From Petroclostridium xylanilyticum (lineage in GTDB: Bacteria; Bacillota; Clostridia; SK-Y3): a stretch of DNA of 64,000 bases. Location: positions 186,001 to 250,000 of the forward strand of contig NZ_NPML01000029.1 in assembly GCF_002252565.1 (NCBI RefSeq). Direction: 5' to 3'. Within the stretch, counting starts at the first letter, position 1. Each line of letters starts with the position of its first letter. A program made the translations under genes and the position numbers. Below the pieces are notes generated by a model. The model did not search any database. It saw nothing but the letters and a program-made list of their open reading frames with translations, and was not told the origin of the DNA. Positions 16,519-25,465 of this stretch are shown one piece after another.

Positions 16519-17716
16519 AGTACAATTATTACCTAACAATAAACAAAAGACTTTATTAAAGAAATGTGCAGATGTGGCACGATGGGCTTATAATTGGGCT
16601 TTATCTAAGCAATTAGAAAATTTTAAAAACGGTGGCAAGTTTATAAACGATGGAGAGTTAAGAAAGGAACTAACACAACTAAAGAAAAATCCTGAATATA
16701 ATTGGTTAAATGAAGTTTCAGCACAAATACCAAAACAAGCAATAAAGGATTTATGCATAGCTTATAAAAACTTTTTCAGAATAGAAAATAAACATTATTC
16801 TGAAAAAACTAAGAAAAAAGCATTAAGACAAGGTAGACAATTGACAGTTTATGATTTAGAAGGACATCCAAAATTTAAAAGCAAAAAAGATGTACAACAA
16901 GGGTTTTATCACAGAGAAGATTTAGGACATTTAAAATTTAAAGGTGATAAAGTAAAACTTGAAAAGATAGGATGGATTAAACTATCTGAAAATAGAATCG
17001 AATTACAAACAGCGGAAAAATTTTATAATCCAAGAATAAAATTTGATGGTTTTAATTGGTTTATAACCGTAAGTATTGATTATAAACCTACCAACAACCA
17101 AAAGTATTCAGATGGAATAGGCATTGACTTAGGAGTTAAAGATTTAGCAGTAATTAATGATGGTAGAAAAATACCTAATATTAATAAGAGTCAAGAAATA
17201 AGAAGATTAAATAAAAAATTAAAAAGACTCCAACGTAAATTATCAAGAAAATATGAAAAACAAAAAGAAGGAGGTGTAAACCGTTATAAGAAAACTAAAA
17301 ACATTATTAAGTTGGAGTACCTTATTCGTAAAGTTCATAAAAAAATAAAAGACATTCGTACAAATTATTTACATCAAGAAACTGCTAAACTGGTGAAAGC
17401 CAAGCCAGAGTTTGTATGTATGGAAGATTTAAACGTTAAAGGCATGGTTAAAAATCATAAATTAGCAAAATCCATACAAGAACAAACATTTAGTGAGTTT
17501 CGTAGAATAATAGAATATAAATGTAAATGGAACAATATTAGATTTATAGTAGCAGACAGGTATTATCCATCAAGCAAGACATGTAGTGAATGTGGATATA
17601 TTTTAGATAAGATGTCTTTATCAACAAGAAAATGGGTGTGTCCTGAATGTGGAATAATGCATGACAGAGATATAAATGCAGCTATAAATCTAATGAAATA
17701 TGGAAAATCAGCATAA
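16502..17716 (+). CDS. tnpB: TnpB RNA-guided nuclease (IS607 accessory protein)
   Basis: This 404-residue protein is of normal TnpB length. RuvC-like catalytic residues are present: Asp209 in GIGIDLGVKDLAV, Glu308 in CMEDLNVKGM, and Asp388/Asp390 in HDRDINAAINLM. A zinc ribbon (CSECG, later CPECG) lies between the last two. TnpB proteins cut DNA guided by an omega RNA made from the 3' end of the element and thereby favour element retention. All catalytic residues are intact. ATG 16502 overlaps tnpA, so translation is probably coupled. Confidence 0.95.
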   Translation: MIKTIRVQLLPNNKQKTLLKKCADVARWAYNWALSKQLENFKNGGKFINDGELRKELTQLKKNPEYNWLNEVSAQIPKQAIKDLCIAYKNFFRIENKHYSEKTKKKALRQGRQLTVYDLEGHPKFKSKKDVQQGFYHREDLGHLKFKGDKVKLEKIGWIKLSENRIELQTAEKFYNPRIKFDGFNWFITVSIDYKPTNNQKYSDGIGIDLGVKDLAVINDGRKIPNINKSQEIRRLNKKLKRLQRKLSRKYEKQKEGGVNRYKKTKNIIKLEYLIRKVHKKIKDIRTNYLHQETAKLVKAKPEFVCMEDLNVKGMVKNHKLAKSIQEQTFSEFRRIIEYKCKWNNIRFIVADRYYPSSKTCSECGYILDKMSLSTRKWVCPECGIMHDRDINAAINLMKYGKSA

Positions 17717-17881
17717 TTCACTTAACGAATTATGTTGGTATGTACGGTGTCGTCACATCGGAATTTAAGCCTTTGGAGAGTCATACCAAACGCAAGTAGG
17801 ATTCCGAAAGCGGACTCTATGAATAAGGAAAAGAACATAAAAGTTATAAAATTTATAACTTTTTATAAGTTTCTTATAACG
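17700..17881 (+). ncRNA. Candidate omega (right-end) RNA of TnpB
   Basis: The 165 bases between the tnpB stop and the right end of the element contain no gene. They contain paired segments such as GGTATG (17735-17740) with CATACC (17782-17787) and GAGTC/GACTC (from about 17776 and 17813). TnpB guide RNAs come from this position, extending from the end of tnpB to the element boundary, and the flanking DNA supplies the guide. The exact 5' end cannot be seen. The last segment (17839-17864) is the palindromic transposase-binding region. Confidence 0.55.
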
Positions 17882-17891
17882 GACAACAATC

Positions 17892-19295
17892 ATGAAACTA
17901 TATAATACACTTACACGACAAAAAGAAGAATTTAAACCAGTTACCCCAGGTGAGGTAAGAATGTATTCCTGCGGCCCTACAGTATATAATTATTTTCATA
18001 TCGGTAATGCAAGACCATTTATTATATTTGATACATTGAGAAGATATCTTGAATATAGAGGTTATAAAGTAACCTTTGTACAGAATTTTACTGATATAGA
18101 CGATAAAATGATTAAGAAGGCCAACGAAGAAGGAATTACTGTTAAGGAACTGGGTGAAAGATTTATTGCCGAATATTTTAAAGATGCAAAGGGACTGGGA
18201 ATCAAAGAAGCAACTGTACATCCAAAAGCTACTGAAAATATAGATGCCATTATTGAACTTATCAAAAAATTAGAAGAAAAAGGATTTGCCTATAATGTAG
18301 ATGGAGATGTTTATTTTAATACTAAAAAGTTCAAAGAGTACGGAAAGTTGTCCCATCAACCGCTCGAGGCCCTGGAGGCAGGGGCGAGAATAGATGTAAA
18401 TGAACAAAAGAGAGATCCCATGGACTTTGCATTGTGGAAAAAGCAAAAGCCGGGTGAGCCTGCATGGGAGAGCCCTTGGGGAATGGGCAGACCGGGGTGG
18501 CATATTGAATGTTCTGCAATGGCAAATAAGTATCTTGGAACTACCATTGATATACACAGCGGCGGGCAGGATCTGATTTTCCCTCATCATGAAAATGAGA
18601 TAGCACAGAGTGAAGCCGCCAACGAGGCACCTTTTGCCAACTACTGGCTGCATAATGGTTATATCAATGTAGATAATCAGAAAATGTCAAAATCGTTAAA
18701 TAATTTCTTTACGGTAAGGGATGTAGCAAAAGAATATGATTATGAAGTAATAAGATTTTTTATGTTATCAGCTCATTACCGCAACCCCATTAACTTTAGC
18801 AAAGATTTAATGGAACAGGCAAAAGGCGGGTTGGAAAGAATGTACACCTGCCTTGGCAACCTGGAATTTTTCAAACAAAATGCCCAGGATAGGGCCATGA
18901 ATGGACAGGAGATGGAACTGGCCAGCAGGCTAAATAAGTATAAAGAGAACTTCATTGCAGCCATGGATGATGATTTGAATACTGCTGATGCTATCGCGGC
19001 CATGTTTGAAATGGTCAGGGAAATCAATGCAAATATTACGGCTACAAGCAATTCATCCGTAGTAATTATAGAATTTGCTGCAAACCTGCTAAAGGAGTTA
19101 GGGAACGTATTAGGAATATTGCAAAAGTCACAGCAGAATTCTCTGAATGCTGAAATAGAAGAACTAATTGCTAAACGGCAACAGGCGAGGAAAGAGAAAA
19201 ACTGGACTTTAGCCGACAGTATACGTGACCAGTTAAAAGAAATGGGAATCGTACTTGAAGATACTCCACAGGGGGTAAAGTGGAGAAAGGTATAA
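17892..19295 (+). CDS. cysS: Cysteinyl-tRNA synthetase
   Basis: This class I aminoacyl-tRNA synthetase of 467 residues charges tRNA-Cys. It shows the zinc/active-site region [20 protein letters not shown] (HIGH-type HIGN), the WHIECSAM motif with [15 protein letters not shown], and KMSKS as [12 protein letters not shown]. The C-terminal anticodon-binding part is complete. No Shine-Dalgarno sequence stands before the ATG; the upstream bases are the right end of the IS607 element, and the likely original site is stranded at 15811. The gene is probably essential, so it must be expressed despite the insertion, by read-through from cysE/tnpB, a weak internal site or an element-borne promoter. In many Firmicutes mrnC follows cysS directly; here it lies at 38396. 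Confidence 0.96.
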   Translation: MKLYNTLTRQKEEFKPVTPGEVRMYSCGPTVYNYFHIGNARPFIIFDTLRRYLEYRGYKVTFVQNFTDIDDKMIKKANEEGITVKELGERFIAEYFKDAKGLGIKEATVHPKATENIDAIIELIKKLEEKGFAYNVDGDVYFNTKKFKEYGKLSHQPLEALEAGARIDVNEQKRDPMDFALWKKQKPGEPAWESPWGMGRPGWHIECSAMANKYLGTTIDIHSGGQDLIFPHHENEIAQSEAANEAPFANYWLHNGYINVDNQKMSKSLNNFFTVRDVAKEYDYEVIRFFMLSAHYRNPINFSKDLMEQAKGGLERMYTCLGNLEFFKQNAQDRAMNGQEMELASRLNKYKENFIAAMDDDLNTADAIAAMFEMVREINANITATSNSSVVIIEFAANLLKELGNVLGILQKSQQNSLNAEIEELIAKRQQARKEKNWTLADSIRDQLKEMGIVLEDTPQGVKWRKV

Positions 19296-19429
19296 ATCAG
19301 AAAAATGATACTCAGCCCAATGTGATGTACCAAGTACGATGTATATCCCTGTTTATCGTGAACAATGAACGGTTTTTGTGCTGTATTGCAGCATGGCGGT
19401 TAATAACAAATAACAGGAGGCTGGTCAAA

Positions 19430-21025
19430 ATGGAAGCAATCAGCGTCATGCTTGTAGACGATGAAAGACTTGCGATTGAAGACCTGAGAAATTTAATCCG
19501 GTGGGATGAATATGGGTTTGAAATTGTTGCTGAAGCCACCAACGGGAAAAAAGCTTTAGGACTTTATGAAAAGTATTTTCCACAGATCGTAATTGTCGAT
19601 ATACGCATGCCGGTAATGGACGGTTTGGAATTCAGCCGGAGGCTGCTCTCCCATGGAAGACATACCAAAATTATACTTTTGACTGCTTATAAAGATTTTG
19701 AGTACGCAAAGCAGGCAATAGAAATAGGTGTTTCCAACTATATCTTAAAACATGATATCAATGAACAGAGTCTCCTGAGTGAACTCAACAAGATAAAAAA
19801 GGAACTGGAGACGGAAAAAAGAAGGCATGGCGTTCTGAGACAGCAATTTTTAAAGGAAGTTTTAGAGGGCAGGACTCCTGATGAATGGATAAGATATGAA
19901 AATAAGGACTATATAGAGAATCCAAAAGAAAATTTTGCTTTACTGTTGGTACATCTTGATGTCCCGTACCCGGTGATGGATGGGTTTGTACACATTACAG
20001 GAAATCCTATCGATGAAAGGCTGGATTTAACCGGACTAATATTGCCTGAAAGCATCTATTACATGGAAAAGATAAGTATTGATCATGAAACGCTTGCTAT
20101 CCTTGTTTCCATTAAAAAAATCTACAGCCAGCGTGAGGTCAGGGAAACACTGTACCAGACAGCATGTCACATCCAGAAAAAATTTAGGCAGCAATGGGGG
20201 GATACGGTATCAATTGTCATGACGTCAACCAGTTGTGGCATAGAAGGTATATCCCCGCTTTACCAAAAAGCCTTGAATGTTATCCGCTACAGTGTCTTTG
20301 CAGGGAGGGAAAAAATTTTCCGCCACCAGGAACTGTTTGACAGGATAAGCCATAGTCCAATCAATGTTGAACCTGGACTCGGGAGAATGTCAAAAAGTTT
20401 GAAAAGTGTGGAAATTAACCTGGTAGAGGCAGAAATTGAGAATTTATTTATGCTGGCAACCTTTCCCGGCTGGAATTACTTTGGGTTGAAAAAAGTATGC
20501 AGCGGGTTGTTATATTTATTAGAAAATTACAGGCAGAATAACGCCCTGGCTTCAATATCAGCTGATGTACCCAATCGGAATGATGAATGGACAGATTGCT
20601 GGTATTCTGTTGACGGGATAAAGTGCTGGTTTAAAGAAGAGTTCGCCAAAGCGCTGAAAAGCGTCATGGATATTAAGGCCAACGGATATTCCAAAAAAGT
20701 ACAGAAGGCAATCAACTATATCGAAAAGCATTACAGTGACGACCTGACCGCCGAAAGGTTAGGAGAACTGTTTGAAATCAACGGCATTTATTTAAGCCAG
20801 TTGTTAAAAAAAGAAACGGGATACACGTTTCTGGAATATCTCACCAACTGTCGGATCAAAGCAGCAAAAGATTTGCTGGCTACCGGAAAATATAAGGTCT
20901 ATGAAGTAGCGGAAATGGTAGGGTACAAAACAAGCCAGTATTTCAGCCAGGTATTCCGGAAGGTGACCGGTATCAATCCGCTGGACTTTATGGAAGGTGG
21001 GGAAAATGATGAAAATGAGCATTAA
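19430..21025 (+). CDS. YesN-type response regulator (receiver plus AraC DNA-binding domain)
   Basis: This 531-residue regulator has an N-terminal receiver with the acidic pair Asp10-Asp11 (VMLVDDERLA) and phospho-acceptor Asp57 (VIVDIRMPVMDG). A long central region of unknown role follows. The C-terminal AraC-type double helix-turn-helix (about 430-525) includes YEVAEMVGYKTSQYFSQVF. ATG 19430 follows CAGGAGG at 19414-19420; the longer in-frame extension has no ribosome site and overlaps the cysS end. It overlaps the start of the histidine kinase gene, forming a two-component system. It sits directly before a sugar ABC transporter and galactan hydrolases, which it probably activates. Confidence 0.93.
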   Translation: MEAISVMLVDDERLAIEDLRNLIRWDEYGFEIVAEATNGKKALGLYEKYFPQIVIVDIRMPVMDGLEFSRRLLSHGRHTKIILLTAYKDFEYAKQAIEIGVSNYILKHDINEQSLLSELNKIKKELETEKRRHGVLRQQFLKEVLEGRTPDEWIRYENKDYIENPKENFALLLVHLDVPYPVMDGFVHITGNPIDERLDLTGLILPESIYYMEKISIDHETLAILVSIKKIYSQREVRETLYQTACHIQKKFRQQWGDTVSIVMTSTSCGIEGISPLYQKALNVIRYSVFAGREKIFRHQELFDRISHSPINVEPGLGRMSKSLKSVEINLVEAEIENLFMLATFPGWNYFGLKKVCSGLLYLLENYRQNNALASISADVPNRNDEWTDCWYSVDGIKCWFKEEFAKALKSVMDIKANGYSKKVQKAINYIEKHYSDDLTAERLGELFEINGIYLSQLLKKETGYTFLEYLTNCRIKAAKDLLATGKYKVYEVAEMVGYKTSQYFSQVFRKVTGINPLDFMEGGENDENEH

Positions 21026-22778
21026 AACAAAAATTCTGTTAAGTACAAGTCTTGTCATTATGGTTTCCCTTATCCTGAGTGGAACATTTGCCTATTACTA
21101 TTTTGCAAATATTTTAAAAGAACAGGCGGTGAAGGATGACAAGGTAAAGCTTCGGCAAACCGCACGCCAATTGGAATACTATTCAGAAGATATCATCAAA
21201 TTTTCGCAAAATATTATTACTGATAAAGATGTGCAGGAATATATGCGGAAGGATAATACGGTTGAAGATCCATTTGCCATGTTATCTGCAAAAAGTAAGG
21301 TCATTGAGCGCTTGAAAGATTATATCGCGTTGAGGGGCGGCTACATCCACAGTGCTGTCCTGATTAAAAATGACGGCAGTATTTGCTTTAATTTAGTGCC
21401 TTTCAGTGATGATTATATGAGGAATCACCTGAAAGAAGACTGGTATCCTGCCTATGAGGACAGAAAAAACAACTATTATTTTTCCAGGCCCCATCATATG
21501 GACATACGGGGCGTGCCGGCTGACGTAATCAGCTGTATTGTGACCATTCAAAGCGTTAATCAGTCGGACAAGGTACTGGGAGAGTTAATTCTGAATCTGA
21601 GTATGCCGTATTTTATAAAGTATATTGATGAAGCAAGCAAAGGGTTTGATGATTTCATGTGGGTTAACCAGGAAAACTGTATAATATATGCCAAAGCCGG
21701 TGATAAAAAATATCTTGATGTGAAGGACATTGCTGCCTATGTTTCGGGACCGCCTGTACAAGAGCCCCAGTTGATTTCAAAGCCGGACGGATACATTGTA
21801 TTGGACCGGTCAATGGACAACGGATGGAAACTGGTATCCTTTACTTCAAACAAACGGCTTTTTCAGCGTATAGAATATATTTTTTACTTTTTTGTTTTTT
21901 TTATTCTTGCAAGTCTGATTTTTATCATAGCCGTTATTATGCCTATCATTCTCAATATTACAAAGCCCATCACAAAGCTCACAAGAAAGATAAAAGAGGT
22001 TTCCGGCGGCAATCTTGATGTAGAAATACAGATATCCAGCGGAGATGAAGTGGAGGCTTTATGTACGGGATTTAACAAAATGATAGGAGATATAAAAAGA
22101 CATATCAATGAATCCATTGAGCACGAGAAGGTGAAAAGGAAAATGGAATTTGATATCATGCTGTCTCAGATAAATCCTCATTTTATTTATAATGTACTCA
22201 ATACAATTATATACATGGCCAGAAAGGAGAAAAATCAAAACATTGCAAAAGTTACAGATTCATTGATAAGAATACTGCAGGATGGCATAAAGCTTGGAAA
22301 AAGCGGATTGTATACCAGTATCCGGCAGGAGATGGAAATCGTTAATCATTATGTTGAAATACAAAAATTCCGTTATAGTGAAATCTTTGTACTGGAGTGG
22401 AAAGTGGACGAGAGTCTCCTGGATTGCCTGATTCCCAAGACACTTATCCAGCCTTTGATAGAGAATGCACTATTTCACGGTATTTGCCCTAAAGATGAAA
22501 AGGGGACAATTATTGTTTCCATTTTTAAAGATGAAAAGGATGTAAAAATTATTATTGAAGACGATGGTGTCGGGATGGACCAGGATATGATCGATTCCAT
22601 ATTAATAGGAGAAAAGCATCTCAACTCCGGGGATAGTGTAAGGCATATCGGGATTTCCAATATCAGGGACAGACTTAAATACCTATATGGTGAAGACTAC
22701 CGGCTTGAAATAGACAGCAGGCCGGGTGAAGGTACAAAAATTACTTTAAAAGTTCCCTTTGTGATGGGTGAATCTTAA
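21006..22778 (+). CDS. YesM-type sensor histidine kinase
   Basis: This 590-residue membrane sensor has a transmembrane helix at about 9-30, an extracytoplasmic sensor domain of roughly 250 residues, and a second helix near 290-315 (FYFFVFFILASLIFIIAVI). HAMP, a LytS/YesM kinase region with the phospho-His at about 392 (LSQINPHFIYNVLN), and an ATPase domain (LIENALFHGI, EDDGVGMD) follow. ATG 21006 overlaps the response regulator stop by 20 nt and uses GGAAGGTGGGG inside that gene, indicating translational coupling. Such kinases sense extracellular oligosaccharides, often through a partner binding protein; the SBP gene follows 100 nt downstream. Confidence 0.92.
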   Translation: MMKMSIKTKILLSTSLVIMVSLILSGTFAYYYFANILKEQAVKDDKVKLRQTARQLEYYSEDIIKFSQNIITDKDVQEYMRKDNTVEDPFAMLSAKSKVIERLKDYIALRGGYIHSAVLIKNDGSICFNLVPFSDDYMRNHLKEDWYPAYEDRKNNYYFSRPHHMDIRGVPADVISCIVTIQSVNQSDKVLGELILNLSMPYFIKYIDEASKGFDDFMWVNQENCIIYAKAGDKKYLDVKDIAAYVSGPPVQEPQLISKPDGYIVLDRSMDNGWKLVSFTSNKRLFQRIEYIFYFFVFFILASLIFIIAVIMPIILNITKPITKLTRKIKEVSGGNLDVEIQISSGDEVEALCTGFNKMIGDIKRHINESIEHEKVKRKMEFDIMLSQINPHFIYNVLNTIIYMARKEKNQNIAKVTDSLIRILQDGIKLGKSGLYTSIRQEMEIVNHYVEIQKFRYSEIFVLEWKVDESLLDCLIPKTLIQPLIENALFHGICPKDEKGTIIVSIFKDEKDVKIIIEDDGVGMDQDMIDSILIGEKHLNSGDSVRHIGISNIRDRLKYLYGEDYRLEIDSRPGEGTKITLKVPFVMGES

Positions 22779-22878
22779 AATTTTATACAAAATCTTAAAG
22801 TTGTTATGTTTTGCTTTAGGAATCGGTGTGATACCATAAAACTGTAAAAATTATTAAGCCGTGTGAGGAGGATTTTCA

Positions 22879-24243
22879 ATGTACAGAATTCAATGGAAAA
22901 AAGCAATATGCATGGTGGCGGCCGTATTCATGCTCAGCAGCCTGCTTGCGGGGTGCGCTGGCAATAATGCCACAAAGCCGGCAGAAGATGCCGCAAAAAA
23001 AGAGGAGACGGCAAAAACTGAATTTTCGGCTGACAAAAAACCGGAAGACTACAACTGTACGCTTACAACCTGGGGCTGGGATGAGAATTACTGGAATACT
23101 GTAACCTCAGCCTTTAACAAGAAATACCCGAATGTAAAATTTGAATACACGCCTATGGCAAATGGTGATTCGGTGCAGAAATACCAGACTGCACTTGCTG
23201 CAGGGACTGAGCTGCCGGATATTGCATGGGCCATCATCGATTCAAGGGCCAAGCTTTTCGAGCTGGACATGTGGGAACCATTAAACAAGCCCCCATATAA
23301 TTTTGATATTAATCAGGTGTTTGATTATTTGAAACCTGTTATGGTAAACTCAAAAGGCGATGTGTGCGGTATCGAGCAAAGTGTCAGTCCTGCCGGCCTT
23401 GCCTATAGAAGAGATTTGGCAAAGCAGTATCTGGGAACAGATGACCCTGCAGAACTGGAAAAGATGTTACCTACCTGGGACGCTTTTATTGAAAAGGGCA
23501 AGGAAATAAAGCAGAAAAGCGGCGGTGAAATCTTTATGTGGCCCGGGATGGGAGATGCAGCGCAGTTTATCAGGGAACAAAATCCCAGCCCGTGGGTTGA
23601 AAATGGTAAAATCATGGCCACCAAATCTCTCAAGCCGACACTTGACCTGCTGGTAAAATTCAGGGATGCCGGTATTGTTGACAAACTTGATGCATGGTCA
23701 CCGGCATGGTATGCTTCCTATGGACAGGGGAAACATATGTTCGCCGGCTGCGCAACATGGACATCACAGTTTGTTATCCAACCCAATGACAAAGATGGCA
23801 AAGGTAAAGGACATTGGGGCTTGATGAATGCTCCGGGCGGCAATATCAGCTGGGGCGGTACCACGCTGGGAATTTCAAAAACATGCAAGAATAAGGACGC
23901 AGCCTGGGAGTTTATTAAGTTTGCCACACTTTCCAAGGAAGGAGCAGAAGCAATTAAACAGATCGGGAATTTTACTTCTGCAAAAGAACCTTACAAAGAT
24001 CCCAATTTTGCATCCTTCAAAGACGAATGGTTTGGAGGCCAGGATACAGGAAAATTCTTTATAGAGCAGGTAATCCCTCAAATTAAGCTAAGACCGATGA
24101 CCAAGGATGACAATATCATTCATGACGCAATGCAATTGGTAACTACTGCTTTAAATTCTAATCCGCAAATGACTTCGGATGAAGCGTTGAAGAAATTGAT
24201 TGAGGAAATTAAAAACAAGCTTCCCGATGCACAGATAGAATAG
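22879..24243 (+). CDS. Sugar ABC transporter substrate-binding lipoprotein (CUT1 family)
   Basis: This lipoprotein of 454 residues captures extracellular oligosaccharides. It has a signal peptide with lipobox LLAGC (Cys at about 26), an acidic/Lys linker, and a MalE-like fold with typical phrases such as YNCTLTTWGWDENYWNTVTS near the start and the C-terminal helices. GAGGAGG precedes the ATG. Its position between the two-component system and two CUT1 permeases, upstream of GH35 and GH53 enzymes, points to galacto-oligosaccharides as substrate. It is separated from the permease genes by a structured region (24335-24464), which may lower downstream expression as is common for binding-protein genes. 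Confidence 0.92.
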   Translation: MYRIQWKKAICMVAAVFMLSSLLAGCAGNNATKPAEDAAKKEETAKTEFSADKKPEDYNCTLTTWGWDENYWNTVTSAFNKKYPNVKFEYTPMANGDSVQKYQTALAAGTELPDIAWAIIDSRAKLFELDMWEPLNKPPYNFDINQVFDYLKPVMVNSKGDVCGIEQSVSPAGLAYRRDLAKQYLGTDDPAELEKMLPTWDAFIEKGKEIKQKSGGEIFMWPGMGDAAQFIREQNPSPWVENGKIMATKSLKPTLDLLVKFRDAGIVDKLDAWSPAWYASYGQGKHMFAGCATWTSQFVIQPNDKDGKGKGHWGLMNAPGGNISWGGTTLGISKTCKNKDAAWEFIKFATLSKEGAEAIKQIGNFTSAKEPYKDPNFASFKDEWFGGQDTGKFFIEQVIPQIKLRPMTKDDNIIHDAMQLVTTALNSNPQMTSDEALKKLIEEIKNKLPDAQIE

Positions 24244-24245
24244 TA

Positions 24246-24276
24246 TGAAAATAGCTTGGAGCTCGGGGCTCAGAGT
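24246..24276 (+). repeat. Short dispersed repeat, copy 1
   Basis: AAATAGCTTGGAGCTCGGGG begins at about 24249, and the segment continues to GAGTTT. It matches the segment after the rubrerythrin terminator (35165-35193, AAATAGCTCGGAGTTCGAGG and onward) at about five sixths of positions. Both copies lie immediately after a transcription unit. Function is unknown. Confidence 0.45.
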
Positions 24277-24334
24277 TTGGAGTATGTGAGACACAATAGA
24301 ACCGATGTGGGTGGGTATCATCATATATAAAATG

Positions 24335-24464
24335 TTGCAGCCGGAAAATCACCATGGAGGGTGATTTTAGGCTTATCCCGGCACGGATGCCGGTATAAGC
24401 CGACGGCAAAACATGGAATACATGATGGTACCCATCCGTGGGAATGTATTTTCATCATTTTTTT
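24335..24464 (+). ncRNA. Structured RNA: closed three-way junction with two hexaloop hairpins, then a terminator-like hairpin
   Basis: Hairpin A is AAAATCACC (24345-24353) / GGTGATTTT (24360-24368) with loop ATGGAG. Hairpin B is GGCTTAT-C-CCGGC (24370-24382) / GCCGG-T-ATAAGCC (24389-24401) with loop ACGGAT. GCCG (24340-24343) and CGGC (24404-24407) can close both into a junction. A further hairpin AATACAT (24417-24423) / ATGTATT (24444-24450), with inner CCCA/TGGG, precedes a T-run at 24458-24464. It lies between the binding-protein and permease genes, so it may stabilise the upstream message and attenuate downstream transcription. Both loops have A1 and G4. No known riboswitch class was recognised. 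Confidence 0.6.
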
Positions 24465-24508
24465 GTATTGCTCTCACCAATTAATTTTAAATGAAAGATG
24501 GTATCACT

Positions 24509-25465
24509 ATGGAAGTAATGTCAAATGCGAAAAATAACACTGCTTACTTGAAACGCAAAAAATATAATATCTGGCCGTATTTATTCCTGTTGCCGTTTTT
24601 TGCACTATATACTGCTTTTTTTGCGTATCCGACCCTTTATTCATTCTATATTAGTTTAACAGATTGGGACGGGGTGGCCGGGATCAATAAAATGAAATTT
24701 GTCGGATTGGCAAATTATATCCGGCTATTTACCCGCGATACCCTTTTTTATAAATCTTTATTCAATACTTTGCTGTTTATGGTTTTATATATTCCCGTCG
24801 TTATATTTGGCGGATTGGTGCTGGCTGTCTTATTATATAAGTTAAAAAGCAACCGCCGGTTGTTCCAAACTTTGAACGTACTTCCTTATATCACAACACC
24901 TGCAGCCATAGGCGTCATATTTGCGTTTATGTTTGACTGGTCAACCGGTATTATCAACAAAATCCTTGTTGCCTCCGGCCTTGTACAGGAAGGCATCAAC
25001 TGGCTCGGTATTGGAAGTACGGCACGATTTGTTGTTATCCTGATGCTGATATGGAAAAATTTTGGATATTATTTAATTATTTATCTTGCGGGATTATCCA
25101 CAATACCGGAAGAACTGACAGAAGCTGCACTGGTTGACGGCGCCAATGAGAGGCAGATATTTTTTAAGATTACCACGCCTTATTTGAGACCGATCACACA
25201 ATTCCTTATTATTACAAGTATTACCGGAGGGCTTCAGTTGTTTGACGAGCCAATGGTTTTATTTGGAGGAAGCGGAGGAGGACCCTTCCTGATTGGGGGT
25301 CCGGACAGGTCGTGCCTTACAGGAATGATATATTTCTATGATAGGGCATTTAAAAGTACGACTTTTCTGGGCTACGGCGCTGCGATTACCTACGGAATTT
25401 TCATTTTTATTGTATTGTTAAGTTTCATTAGCTCCAGGCTGCTATACAGAGAGGAGGAAAGATAG
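24509..25465 (+). CDS. Sugar ABC transporter permease (MalF-like)
   Basis: This inner permease subunit of about 318 residues has six hydrophobic helices and the cytoplasmic ATPase-contact loop EELTEAALVDGANERQIFFK (the EAA motif). It partners the permease that starts at its stop codon. No ATP-binding subunit is encoded in this locus, so a shared MsmX-type ATPase elsewhere is expected. ATG 24509 is preferred because AAAGATGG (24494-24501) lies 7 nt upstream; ATG 24491 has no ribosome site. It belongs to the galactan island. Confidence 0.9.
   Translation: MEVMSNAKNNTAYLKRKKYNIWPYLFLLPFFALYTAFFAYPTLYSFYISLTDWDGVAGINKMKFVGLANYIRLFTRDTLFYKSLFNTLLFMVLYIPVVIFGGLVLAVLLYKLKSNRRLFQTLNVLPYITTPAAIGVIFAFMFDWSTGIINKILVASGLVQEGINWLGIGSTARFVVILMLIWKNFGYYLIIYLAGLSTIPEELTEAALVDGANERQIFFKITTPYLRPITQFLIITSITGGLQLFDEPMVLFGGSGGGPFLIGGPDRSCLTGMIYFYDRAFKSTTFLGYGAAITYGIFIFIVLLSFISSRLLYREEER

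Larger units (their letters stand above)
15828..17888 (+). mobile_element. Intact IS607-family insertion sequence
   Basis: The element is about 2.06 kb and carries a serine-recombinase tnpA and a tnpB. The heptamer GACAACA occurs at both junctions (15821-15827 and 17882-17888), so the crossover could be anywhere within it. Subterminal inverted repeats AAAAAGTTATAAAT (15834-15847) and ATTTATAACTTTTT (17851-17864) probably bind TnpA. A further AAAAGTTATAAA copy at 17839 forms a palindrome with the right one. Base composition is more AT-rich than the flanking cys genes. Both genes are open and complete, so the element may be active. Confidence 0.88.

Noticed and set aside
15821-17888. Target-site duplication proving a cut-and-paste DDE insertion
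   Set aside because: The shared heptamer GACAACA fits the identical crossover core left by an IS607 serine recombinase; DDE transposition is not implied.
24335-24409. Cyclic-di-GMP (GEMM) or guanidine riboswitch
   Set aside because: The three-way junction is suggestive, but the conserved GEMM core and its GNRA tetraloop are absent, and the loops are six bases rather than the ACGR tetraloops of the guanidine-II class.
24335-24464. ANTAR target in the galactan operon
   Set aside because: Both hexaloops have A1 and G4, but the second hairpin does not overlap the terminator as antitermination requires, so it is kept only as an unassigned structured RNA.
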